From positions 124,001 through 188,000 of the forward strand of contig NZ_JAIQZF010000006.1 in NCBI RefSeq assembly GCF_020164585.1: a stretch of DNA of 64,000 nucleotides, written 5' to 3'. Numbering within the stretch: position 1 is the first letter of the stretch; each line of letters opens with the position of its first letter. The DNA is from Psychroflexus curvus (GTDB lineage: Bacteria; Bacteroidota; Bacteroidia; Flavobacteriales; Flavobacteriaceae). Under the pieces are notes generated by a model that saw only the letters and a list, made by a program, of their open reading frames with translations, had not been told where the DNA came from and did no database searches. The position numbers and the translations under genes are program-made. Below, piece after piece: positions 53,869 to 63,900 of the stretch.

Positions 53869-55581
53869 CTAAAACCCAAGGGCGGTATCATCTCCGCGAT
53901 AATCTGCACCACCTTGTAACTTTCCATTTGACAATTTTAAAATGGCATCTACTTTTCCTAAAATTTTAGATTCCTGCTGAATAACCTTATAATTTCTATT
54001 TCTTAAAGAATCTAACAATTGAGATTCAAATCCAATAGTTTCAAATGTAATCACATCCGGCCACCATTGGTGGTGAAACCTGGGAGCATTGACGGCCTCC
54101 TGCATGGACATATCAAATTCGTAAACATTCAAAATCGTTTGTAGCACAGAAGTTATAATGGTTGAGCCACCCGGAGTGCCAAGGCTCATCCAAAATTCTC
54201 CATCCTTTTCAACAATACTGGGTGTCATGGAACTCAGCATTCGTTTTCCAGGCTCTATGGAATTAGCCTCAGCACCTATAAGCCCAAACATATTAGGAAC
54301 TCCAGGTTTTGCACTAAAATCATCCATTTCGTTATTTAGGAAAATTCCGAGTGCATTACTGAATAATTTAGACCCATAAGCACCGTTCAAAGTTGTTGTA
54401 GCAGCAATAGCATTACCAAATTGGTCTACGATAGAGTAGTGGGTGGTTTCTTCGCTTTCGTAGCCTGTTATTTGACCGTGTTCAATTTCATCTGATTTTG
54501 TTGCCGTTTCGAAACTAAACCCCTGCATCCGTTGTTTAAGATAATGTTCGCTTAAGAGACTATCCTGTGGAATTTTTACAAAATCTGGATCACCTAAATA
54601 AAAACTTCTGTCTGCATAAGCTCTGCGTTCAGCTTCAGTAAGTAATTGAATGTATTTGGTAGAGTTATGACCTAAAGCTTTCAGATCATAGTCTTCAAGC
54701 ATTTTCAAAATTTGACCTAATACAATTCCTCCGCTTGAAGGCGGTGGCATGGAAATGACATTGAGGTCTTTATAAGAGGTTTCAATGGGCTCCCTCCAAA
54801 TCGCTTCGTATTCTTTTAAGTCCTGAAGAGTTATAATCCCTCCATATCTCGAAATAAAATCGACTAAAATCTCAGCAGACTTTCCTTCATAAAATTCAGC
54901 TTTACCATTGATTGAAATTCTTTCTAAAGTTTTTGCTAAAGCTAAGTTTTTTAAAGTATCACCACTTTGAAATTGCCTAGAAAACAGAATAGAATCCTTA
55001 TTCACCTCCAAAAATGTAGATTGAAGTTTATTTAGCATATCCGCCTGCTTCGAGGTCACTACAAAACCAGTTCTTGCCAAATCAATACTTGGCTGAAGTA
55101 ACTCTGATATAGGTAAAGACCCGAATTTTTCATTGACTTTAAACAGGCCTGCAACTGTACCAGGGACACCAATAGCCAGACTTCCAACTCTGCTTAATTG
55201 AGGATTAGGTGTTCCTGTTTCGTCAAGATACATAGTTTTAGTAGCAGAGAGCGGAGCTTTTTCCCTATAGTCTAAAGCGCCTGTTTGACCTTTATGGGTT
55301 CTATATACCATAAAACCGCCACCACCAAGATTACCTGCAAAAGGATAGCAAACTGCCAGAGCTATTTCTGTTGCTACCATAGCGTCAAAAGCATTTCCTC
55401 CCTTTTTTAAAATAGTAAGTCCTATTTCTGAAGCTTCCTGACGAGCAGAAACCACCATCGCAGAGTCTGCAATAATGGTTTCAGTTTTTGCTTCGTTGGT
55501 TTGACCCGGCCTCGTTTGACAGCCTAAGCTAAGCGCGATAAACAGCGAAAGGCTGAAATATCTTAAAATAGATGAATCCAT
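53869..55581 (-). CDS. ggt: gamma-glutamyltransferase, predicted lipoprotein
   Basis: A 570-residue GGT. The autoprocessing site is ETTHYS with Thr379 as the catalytic nucleophile and new N terminus of the small subunit. The large-subunit segments GGNAFDAMVA, GGGGFMVYR and DYREKAP, and the late SSMTPSIV and GTPGGSTIITSV are present. The N terminus is a lipoprotein signal (ALSLGC, lipid Cys at 21), so it acts in the periplasm or outer membrane. It cleaves gamma-glutamyl compounds such as glutathione. It is the last gene of the porin/BCCT/USP/ggt operon, 21 bases after the USP gene. Confidence 0.95.
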   Translation of the reverse strand: MDSSILRYFSLSLFIALSLGCQTRPGQTNEAKTETIIADSAMVVSARQEASEIGLTILKKGGNAFDAMVATEIALAVCYPFAGNLGGGGFMVYRTHKGQTGALDYREKAPLSATKTMYLDETGTPNPQLSRVGSLAIGVPGTVAGLFKVNEKFGSLPISELLQPSIDLARTGFVVTSKQADMLNKLQSTFLEVNKDSILFSRQFQSGDTLKNLALAKTLERISINGKAEFYEGKSAEILVDFISRYGGIITLQDLKEYEAIWREPIETSYKDLNVISMPPPSSGGIVLGQILKMLEDYDLKALGHNSTKYIQLLTEAERRAYADRSFYLGDPDFVKIPQDSLLSEHYLKQRMQGFSFETATKSDEIEHGQITGYESEETTHYSIVDQFGNAIAATTTLNGAYGSKLFSNALGIFLNNEMDDFSAKPGVPNMFGLIGAEANSIEPGKRMLSSMTPSIVEKDGEFWMSLGTPGGSTIITSVLQTILNVYEFDMSMQEAVNAPRFHHQWWPDVITFETIGFESQLLDSLRNRNYKVIQQESKILGKVDAILKLSNGKLQGGADYRGDDTALGF

Positions 55582-55602
55582 AATTAATTTTGAATCACAA
55601 AA

Positions 55603-56463
55603 TTAATCTTTAATAATGAGTAAAGGTATTTTTAATTCTCGATTAAATAAATCTTCAGTTATACTTCCCAAAGTAAGATTTGAAATTGGATTTGAACCTT
55701 TGTCTGATACCATAAGCAGGTTGACATCATTTTTATAAGCTTCTTTTTTCAGCCGGCTTGCTACATTAGCTTCTCGTCCTAGTATTTTATGTTGTTTTAT
55801 ATCATTGGAATTATCAACTTTTCTAAGAAAATTGTCGAATCTTTTGTCGATGTATTCATCCAACTTCGGATTTATTTTGGAGTTATTTAAATAAGGAGAA
55901 AAATGAACAGGTAAACTATAGACATGAACAGCTTCAATTTCAATATCATGTTTAGTTTTTAAAAAGTCGGCAAAAACAAAGCATTTTTTAGATGAATTCG
56001 AAAAATCTGTACCAACCCAAACTTTCTTCATTTCCATATTAGCATCCTGAGGCACCCACAAAAACTGGCATTTTGTTGTTCTCAACAACTTGAAAGCCAG
56101 AACACCAGAACCCTCATCATTGTTTTTATTTCCCATAATGAGCAAATCAATATTGTATTTATTGACGATGTAACTAATGATGGATTCTGTATAAGGATCG
56201 TCGGAAATGAGTACTTCCCACTCAATTTCAGAGGTGAAATTATTTTTGACTTTTTCGTTAATTTCTTCCGTGATAAGTTCTTCTAGATCTATATCTTCTA
56301 GCTCTTTTTCAAGCATATCTGAAATTTCGTAGCGTTTTATGTTATGAACGAAATAAATCTTGTCAACACTTACAATATCAGCAAAAAAAGAACTGTATTC
56401 GATGAGTTGTTGATCGATATCTGATAAATCTAAGCCTACTAAGATTTTTTTAATTGGTTCCAT
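55603..56463 (-). CDS. tandem universal stress protein
   Basis: A 286-residue protein made of two Usp domains (about 5-140 and 146-285). The second ends with LLMVSDKGSNPISNLTLGSITEDL, close to the GxxG-9x-G(S/T) ATP-binding motif; the first has a diverged version (IMGNKNNDEGSG). It lies 5 bases after the BCCT transporter gene, an arrangement reminiscent of TeaD, a Usp that regulates the ectoine transporter TeaABC. A role in controlling the transporter is inferred. Confidence 0.9.
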   Translation of the reverse strand: MEPIKKILVGLDLSDIDQQLIEYSSFFADIVSVDKIYFVHNIKRYEISDMLEKELEDIDLEELITEEINEKVKNNFTSEIEWEVLISDDPYTESIISYIVNKYNIDLLIMGNKNNDEGSGVLAFKLLRTTKCQFLWVPQDANMEMKKVWVGTDFSNSSKKCFVFADFLKTKHDIEIEAVHVYSLPVHFSPYLNNSKINPKLDEYIDKRFDNFLRKVDNSNDIKQHKILGREANVASRLKKEAYKNDVNLLMVSDKGSNPISNLTLGSITEDLFNRELKIPLLIIKD

Positions 56464-56468
56464 AATGA

Positions 56469-58076
56469 TTATTTTTTATTTCTTTTCTTGATAATATTAC
56501 TTACAATATTTTCGTAATCTTTCTTTTGATCGTCTTCTTTGGACTGCTCACGTTTCAGCACTTCATCTTTTAAGCCTCTATATAATGAAAAGCACATAAT
56601 AAGGAGTATGATAGCGAAAGGTAAGCCTGTGGCAATAGATGCGGTTTGCAGAGCTCCAAGACCACCACCAATAAGTAAAACTGCTGCTACAGCACCTTCA
56701 GTTATAGCCCAGAAAATACGCTGACCAACTGGAGCTTCTATTTTTCCTCCAGATGTCAAACTATCGATAACTAAAGATCCAGAATCTGATGAAGTTATGA
56801 AAAAGCCCATTATTAAAATTATGCCCACAACATTTAGAACTACAGTGAACGGGAAATTTTCAAAAAAGATAAATAAAGCAGTTGCAACGTCGTTATCTAC
56901 TGCAGTAGCTATTGTATTATCTCCGTTTAAAATCATATCCAATGCAGAAGTTCCAAAAGCAGTAATCCAAAAAAATGTAAGTAAACTTGGCACAATAAGT
57001 ACGCCAAGTATAAACTCTTTGATGGTTCTTCCTTTAGAAACTCGTGCGATAAAAGTTCCTACAAAAGGGGACCAGGCTATCCACCAACCCCAGTAGAATA
57101 AAGTCCAGTTATTTTGCCAGTCACCACCTGTAAAGCTTTCATTCCACAGGGAAATTTCAACAACGCTGCTAAAATAATTTCCAAGATTTTCCAGATAGCT
57201 TTCAAAAATGAAAAGAGTTGGGCCTAAAATAACAACCAAAAGGAGCAAGACAACCGCTATTCTAATATTCCATTCACTCAATACTTTCACACCTTTATCT
57301 ACTCCCAGTACAACCGAAATGGTTGCAATACCAGTAATTCCTGCTATAAGCAAAACCTGAGTTGTGATTCCAGAACTCATTCCAAAAACCTGTTCAAGAC
57401 CAGCAGCAACCTGTTGCACGCCAAAACCCAGAGAAGTGGCTAAACCAAATAAGGTCGCCAGCACAGCAAAAATATCTATAACATCTCCAATAACTCCATA
57501 GATTTTATCTCCCAAAAAAGGATAAAACACACTCCTAATGGTGAGTGGTAAGCCTCTGGAATAGGTGAAAAATGCAAGAGCCAAACCAACCAAGGCATAA
57601 ATTGCCCAAGCATGAAAGCCCCAGTGCAAAAATGTATAGTTCATAGCTTCCTTGGCAGCAGCTACCGTGTTTGCTTCTGCTCCAGGAGGATTTCCAAAAT
57701 GCGTCACGGGTTCAGCAACACTCCAGAAAAGCAAACCAATACCCATACCAGCGCTAAAGAGCATCGAAAACCACGATAAAGTTTTGAATTCCGGCTCAGC
57801 ATCTTTTCCACCAAGCCTTATTTTCCCATATTTACCAAAGGCTAAGAAGAGAACAAATATCAAAAAGACATTCACACTCAATACAAATATCCAGCCACCA
57901 AATTCAGCAACCTGGGTTTGGGTTTTGTTAAAAAATTCTTCCGCAGCATCCCCGTAAATGAGTGTAAGAACGATACCGATGACTATTAAGATAGTAGAAG
58001 AAAAGAAAACAGGACCATTGATTTCTAAACCAAAAATTGATTTTTTTTCATCACTTCTTGTTACTTTTTGAGACAT
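56469..58076 (-). CDS. BCCT family (betaine/carnitine/choline) transporter
   Basis: A 535-residue transporter with about 12 helices. The GMGIGLLFWSVAEPVTHF motif and the family signature YWGWWIAWSPFVGTFIARVSKGRT (about 318-341) are clear. The C-terminal tail is charged (EQSKEDDQKKDY). It imports quaternary amines such as glycine betaine with Na+ or H+, mainly for osmotic protection. It is the second gene of a four-gene operon, following the outer-membrane protein by 21 bases. Confidence 0.94.
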   Translation of the reverse strand: MSQKVTRSDEKKSIFGLEINGPVFFSSTILIVIGIVLTLIYGDAAEEFFNKTQTQVAEFGGWIFVLSVNVFLIFVLFLAFGKYGKIRLGGKDAEPEFKTLSWFSMLFSAGMGIGLLFWSVAEPVTHFGNPPGAEANTVAAAKEAMNYTFLHWGFHAWAIYALVGLALAFFTYSRGLPLTIRSVFYPFLGDKIYGVIGDVIDIFAVLATLFGLATSLGFGVQQVAAGLEQVFGMSSGITTQVLLIAGITGIATISVVLGVDKGVKVLSEWNIRIAVVLLLLVVILGPTLFIFESYLENLGNYFSSVVEISLWNESFTGGDWQNNWTLFYWGWWIAWSPFVGTFIARVSKGRTIKEFILGVLIVPSLLTFFWITAFGTSALDMILNGDNTIATAVDNDVATALFIFFENFPFTVVLNVVGIILIMGFFITSSDSGSLVIDSLTSGGKIEAPVGQRIFWAITEGAVAAVLLIGGGLGALQTASIATGLPFAIILLIMCFSLYRGLKDEVLKREQSKEDDQKKDYENIVSNIIKKRNKK

Positions 58077-58097
58077 AAATTGACTATTTAAGTTAAA

Positions 58098-59234
58098 TTA
58101 TCTTGATTTATTATCTGTTAAGAAATAATATCCAAAATTGATATTAAATCTTGCTTCCCAGCCTAAATTGGGTTTACCTGCACCGAGTTCATTGGTGAAA
58201 TCACCTCCAAACCAGGAGTGATTATATCCTAGAGCATAATCTACATAAATATAAACATCTGCAGCTGAAACTAACATACCAGTCACATTCATTGCAGAGT
58301 TTTTAAATCCTTCAGCTTTTTTATCCATATAACCGAAGTCATTGTAAAACTGAAGATTAGTTATTGGACCAATATCTACAGGTAAATCATAAGATATGGC
58401 AGCGGTATACATTTCATAATCAGATGCAATATCATAAGGGAAGCCATAAGCTCCCATTTTTACAATATCCCTGCTTTCACCTAGAGCATTAATTGGGTTG
58501 TGTCTGGTCGTAATCAAAGAGGTTTTTAAATTCCATCGTTTATAAAAAACTTCATGATGTAAAGCTAAAGAATAATGGTCACCAACCTCTTTGGTATCAA
58601 TATTATATAATCCGCCGTATTGAGCTGAAAGACCTAATCTTTGTTTAAATTCTTTTCCAGTTTTGTAAACAAATTTTCCGTTAAGCTGATTTATTTCTTT
58701 ATTTCTCCCTACGATATCGTAGGCGTAACGCTCTGAATTTACTGGTCTGGAGCCTCCCAGGCTATATAGCTCGGATCCTTTAAAAAATGCCAGCTGATAT
58801 TCAAATTTATCTCCGATATTCATGTATTTAAGACCCAAATCATGGTCGTCTTCTAAGCCTACATAATAGGTCAAGTTAAAAAACCAATTATGAGAATTAT
58901 AAGTTTGAATTCCAAAGGGGACTTGAGTTAAACCTAGCTGTATGTCTTCCCTATCATTGACCTTATAACCTATCCAACCTTGTTTCATAAAACCACCACC
59001 AAAACCAGGAGCATAAAATCTGTATTCCGCATTTAGATAGACATCTTTATATTTCGCTTCTGTATTTATTCTAATAAAATCATAGACAAAATCTCCTCCG
59101 ATATCTTTTTGGTCAGAATCCCAAGAACTAACAAGGTAATTGTAACGTAGAGCTCCACCAACATCTACAATGGGCTTGTCTTGTGCATAATTTAAAAGAG
59201 GAAGCAGAAATAATACCAAAAACCTTTTCATCAA
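58098..59234 (-). CDS. outer-membrane porin-like beta-barrel
   Basis: A 378-residue protein with signal peptide (about 1-18, ending LNYAQ) and alternating aromatic beta-strands throughout (GGALRYNYLV, YLNAEYRFYAP, and a closing ARFNINFGYYFL). It looks like a barrel porin of the phosphate-selective or sugar type. As the first gene of the operon with a BCCT transporter, Usp and ggt, it probably passes the same solute through the outer membrane. No named family is certain. Confidence 0.78.
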   Translation of the reverse strand: MMKRFLVLFLLPLLNYAQDKPIVDVGGALRYNYLVSSWDSDQKDIGGDFVYDFIRINTEAKYKDVYLNAEYRFYAPGFGGGFMKQGWIGYKVNDREDIQLGLTQVPFGIQTYNSHNWFFNLTYYVGLEDDHDLGLKYMNIGDKFEYQLAFFKGSELYSLGGSRPVNSERYAYDIVGRNKEINQLNGKFVYKTGKEFKQRLGLSAQYGGLYNIDTKEVGDHYSLALHHEVFYKRWNLKTSLITTRHNPINALGESRDIVKMGAYGFPYDIASDYEMYTAAISYDLPVDIGPITNLQFYNDFGYMDKKAEGFKNSAMNVTGMLVSAADVYIYVDYALGYNHSWFGGDFTNELGAGKPNLGWEARFNINFGYYFLTDNKSR

Positions 59235-59370
59235 CCTATTAATTTGTAAAGTTAAAATTAACTAATAATTAAAGATATGAGCTTATTTCACTTGTATTTT
59301 TAATATTATTTAATTCTATACAAAAAATATGTTAATTTAATTTCGAGCTATTTTATTATACAAAAGACAT

Positions 59371-59400
59371 AAAAAATCCCCTTACCGAAAAGGGGATTAA
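59371..59400 (-). terminator. terminator after the SusD gene
   Basis: AATCCCCTT / AAGGGGATT with a short loop, preceded by an A run that reads as Ts on the minus strand, 23 bases past the SusD stop codon. It separates the SusCD unit from the porin/BCCT operon. Confidence 0.85.
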
Positions 59401-59423
59401 TACATTTGATTTGATAGGGCGGC

Positions 59424-60944
59424 TTATTCCATCAAATACATTTTGGCATTTTGATTATTCCCGCCTAATCTGGAAACAGCTTCCTGATAATTTTCAGAAT
59501 TCAAACTCTGTTCATTACCTGGATATAAAAACCTTACTGGCATTTGATCGCTGTTTAGATTTTCGCAAGGAACAGTCAAGAACTGTACAGCATCAACTGC
59601 AAAGTCATCACCATTATTGGCTTCATAAACCATTCTTCTGACATCAAAAAAGGGCTCCATTCCATGAAAAAAGGTAGCAATCCATTTTTGTTCCCAAATT
59701 TTGTTCAAAGTGTTGTCAAAGGCGACGCCAGAATTATCGTAAAAGTCATTAACTCCTGTCCATCCAAAGGTTTCTAAGCTTACATTGTAGTATTCCATTG
59801 AAGCAACGATACCGTTCTTGTAATGCGTTTCTGTATTGTTTGGTATCAAACCTTTAAAAGCGGCTTCAGCTAAAATAAGTTCTTGTTCTGCGTAAGTGGT
59901 TAAAATTCCGTTTGCCTGTTTTTCTCCAGAAGGATGGCTTGGGTAATCGTAATATCTGGCACCAAGTCTGGATCCTCCTTTATCACACGATCCAATAGCA
60001 TTTCCATTGTCTGCGCCAGAATATGTAGCCTGTGCGCTCACAAATGTATTAATTTCTGTAATGTTATCCGGACGAGCGTAAACACCAAGACGTGGATCTG
60101 AATAATTCTCGAGCATGTTCACAGCTGGCTTTGCCATAACAACTGCATCGAAGTCACCTTGTTTAAAAGGAAAAATGGGGAAGTTATTTGGGAAAGATCC
60201 TAAATAATTCAGTGTCGCATTATCATTATTACTTTCAAAAAGATTTCCTTCAGCAAGTATAGTCTGCATGTCTCCAGACACATCTCTTTTATTACTTAAA
60301 TGTAATAATATTCTCAGCTGAAGCACATTGGCTAATTTTTTCCATTTAGAAGGATTTCCATTATAAATGATATCACCTTCAACTTCAATATTGTTTGACA
60401 CGGCTTCGTCAAGTAAAACTTCAGCTTGCTTCAAACGCTCGAGTAGTCCTCCATCACCATCTAAGATTGCTTGTTGTTGGTCATAAGCAGGGGTGAAGTT
60501 GTCAGATTCAGTTCCAGCTATAGCTTCAGAATACGGAATATCCCCATAAGCCATTGTCAGTGATGAATAAACCCAAGATTGCATTATGATGGCCGCTGCT
60601 TCCGTAGCTGTGTCCCCTTTGTTTGAGGCTATATTTTCAGCATCAGCAAAGTCAGCTAAGGCATCATATTGATTAAGCCAAAGTGTGGTAAAAGCATTCC
60701 ACTCATACCTGTCTACCTCACTTCTTAAAGTTTTAGCTGTGATTTGAGCTATATTATTGGCGAGAAGAAAAGATTCTTTTACCATTGAGTTCATAGAACT
60801 TCTGGTTGCACCTGTTAATAAAACACCAGGAGAAACCACTTCAGGTTCATTAGGATTAGAGTTTACAGATTCAAAGTCAGAATCACAACTTATAAGCATA
60901 AGCATTACAAGCATTAAACTCCATATTGATTTAATATAAGTCAT
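59424..60944 (-). CDS. SusD/RagB-like nutrient-binding outer-membrane lipoprotein
   Basis: A 506-residue surface lipoprotein. The signal ends in LMLISC (lipid Cys at 20). The helical TPR-like body of SusD-like proteins is visible: ANNIAQITAKTLRSEVDRYEWN, IMQSWVYSSLTMAYGDIPYSEA, WKKLANVLQLRILLHLSNK and TYAEQELILAEAAFKG. It binds substrate on top of the SusC barrel encoded 12 bases upstream. The ligand is unknown; no glycoside hydrolase or protease gene is in view to hint at it. Confidence 0.93.
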   Translation of the reverse strand: MTYIKSIWSLMLVMLMLISCDSDFESVNSNPNEPEVVSPGVLLTGATRSSMNSMVKESFLLANNIAQITAKTLRSEVDRYEWNAFTTLWLNQYDALADFADAENIASNKGDTATEAAAIIMQSWVYSSLTMAYGDIPYSEAIAGTESDNFTPAYDQQQAILDGDGGLLERLKQAEVLLDEAVSNNIEVEGDIIYNGNPSKWKKLANVLQLRILLHLSNKRDVSGDMQTILAEGNLFESNNDNATLNYLGSFPNNFPIFPFKQGDFDAVVMAKPAVNMLENYSDPRLGVYARPDNITEINTFVSAQATYSGADNGNAIGSCDKGGSRLGARYYDYPSHPSGEKQANGILTTYAEQELILAEAAFKGLIPNNTETHYKNGIVASMEYYNVSLETFGWTGVNDFYDNSGVAFDNTLNKIWEQKWIATFFHGMEPFFDVRRMVYEANNGDDFAVDAVQFLTVPCENLNSDQMPVRFLYPGNEQSLNSENYQEAVSRLGGNNQNAKMYLME

Positions 60945-60956
60945 CTAAATTATTTT

Positions 60957-63900
60957 TTAAAGTTTGATATTTAAGGCTAATCCGAAGCTTGATGTCGATG
61001 GCAGTGGGTTACTGCCAAAACCATTGACAAAAATCCCATTCCTAATTGAAAAGGTTTCTGGATCTACAGTTGGAACTTCTGTGATTAAAAGCAAATTTCT
61101 ACCTACCGCAGAAAGTCTAACTGATTCTATGCCATATTCTTCATAAAAACTCTTTGGCACATCGTAAGACAAGCGAACTTCTCTCAATTTAAACCACGTC
61201 GCATCGTAAGTAGCTGCTTCTATATTATCACGGTTAAACCCATTTCCATAGTAAGCATAGAAATAATCACGAGTTGGAACTGCAGTTTCATTCGGCGTAC
61301 CGTCCGCATTTACCCCGGGACCAACTACACCAGCACCTGTTCCGGGAACCGGTGAATAAACTGGTTCACCCGCACCGTTGTAGGACACATTGTATTCCTG
61401 CCTTCCCTCCAGAGTAGATATATTTAAATTCGGATCATTATTGTTTGTAATAGTACCACCAGTATTAAACAGGGCGTGACCTCTAGAATAAAAGTTACCA
61501 CCAACCTGACCGTCGAATAAGAAACCAAATGTCCAGTCTTTATATTTGAATGTGTTTTGCCATCCTATGCGAGCATCTGGCTGATAAGATCCTACTGTAA
61601 CCTTTTCTTCGGTCATTTGTGGAATACCATTTTCATGTATAATGTTTCCGCTAGCATCTCTTTGAAAACCTAAACCTCTAAGCTGACCAAGTTTCTCACC
61701 TTCAACTGCTACGAGCTCTAAATCCTGAGAACCGCCATCACCAGGAAACACATCCGCTACTATTGGATAACTCCCTTCAACACCGTCTGGCAAAGACTCT
61801 ACAATAGCTTCATTAATACCAATATTAAAATTAGTATCCCAAGAAAAATCTTCTGTTTCTATAGGCGTTGCATTAAGTTGAATTTCAAAACCTTTACTTC
61901 TAATTTCACCAGCATTTACTAATCTTGATTCCTTACCACTTGTTGTTGGTACTGGTAGAAATATAATTTGGTCCTTACTCAAGTTATTGTAATATGTAAA
62001 ATCTAAACCTAATCTGTTATTGAAAAATCTTACGTCCGTACCGACTTCATATGAAATAGTACGCTCAGGTTTCAAGTTTGGATTAGTTGCGAATGTATTA
62101 TTTGTGAATGCTGGATTATCTCCAAATAAAGCTTGTGGCTGATAAGTATTGGTTAACAAATATGGATCTGTGTCCGAACCTACTTCAGCATAAGCCGCTC
62201 TTACCTTTAAAAATGAAAGAGGTGAATCATATGGAATGTTCAATTTTTCAGAGAGTACAGCACTGGCCGAAAATGAAGGGTAGAAGTAAGAGTTATTTTC
62301 TTTAGGTAATGTACTGGACCAGTCGTTTCTACCTGTAATGTCAAGATATAACCATCTATCCCAGCTAAGACTAGCAAATCCAAAGATAGAATTAATACGT
62401 TTCTCGGCTCTTGGATTTTCAACCTGAACTTCAGCTCTATTGTTTGTTAATGTAAATTGAGATGGAATCAATAATTGAGAATTATTGGCGATCAAAATAT
62501 TACTTTTTTGACGCATCATATTTCCACCCAATTTTAAGTCATAATTAAACTTGTCGTCAATATTATTTTTTGTGTAAGAAATGACAGCTTCAGCGTTTAT
62601 TTCTTGAAAAGACAATTCGTCTTCCCTGTAGCTGCCAAATTGACCAGGAATAGCCTTTGTAGAAGTTGCCCTTCTAAACTGTCGTTGCTCATCTTTAAAA
62701 TCAACTCCATAACGTCCTCTAATACTCAATCGGTCTGTTAAGCTGTAATTCAAAGTGGCATTACCTATGATTCTGTTTTCCTGGAAGCTATTGGTATTTT
62801 CTTCGGTCAACAACCAGGGATTATTTACCCATAATTCCTCTACATAACGTTGTTGTTCACCAACCTGTCCCTCTCTCCAGTAAGGTTTTAATTCATTAAT
62901 ACCAACTTGTCTAGGATACCATAACCAACCATACATGATAGAGTTACTTTCGTCATAACCACCGTTTGGAATATTATCAGATGAGGATCTGATGTTGAAC
63001 AAGTTGACACGAACTTCCAGTTTGTCATCGAAAAGTTGTTTCCCAACACTAGCATATAAGGTGTTTCTACCTAATCCAGCACCAGGAACAATATTTTGAT
63101 CATCCATGTAAGTATAGGAAATTCTATAGTCTCCATCCTCTGTGTTTTGACTCAAGGCAACATTGTGAATATTTAAAGTACCCGTTTCAAAGAAATCGTC
63201 AAAGTTATTTTCTGCAGGAGTAAAAGGAACAGCTTCACCATTGGAGTTGAATTGTTTTATCAATTGTCCATTCATGCGTGGCCCCCAATTTTCTCCAAAA
63301 GCATCGTAATAATCAACACCGTTTTGAGAGGTATAAATATCACCAGATTTATAACTGAATTTTCCATTACCTCCGAAACCGTAGGTGTTTTGAAAATCAG
63401 GTTTTCTTAAAATTGTTCTTCCTACGGTTTGTAAGTTTAATTCAACATTAATGTCATCATCTACATCGGAGCCTTTTTTGGTGGTGATTAAAATAACACC
63501 ATTGGCAGCTCTGGACCCATAAAGTGCTGCAGCTGCAGGACCTTTTAATACAGATATGTTTTCAATATCATCTGGATTCACAACTTGCGATGAATTACCA
63601 AAATCGATAGTCGTTGACCCATTCAATCCATCACCTGGTGAAAACAATCCATTGGTTATTGGAATGCCGTTTACAACAAATAAGGCCTGACTGCTACCAG
63701 TTAAGGAAGTTTGTCCACGTATAGTGACGTTTGAAGAAGCAGTGGGGCCATTTCCAGAAGAATTTACAAAAACTCCAGCTACTTTACCCTGTAACTTATT
63801 TGATACGTTCCCAACTTTCACGTCAGAAACTTCTTCGGCTCCTAAACTTTGTACAGAATACCCTAGAGCCTTTTCCGAACGTTTAATGTCCAACGCAGTG

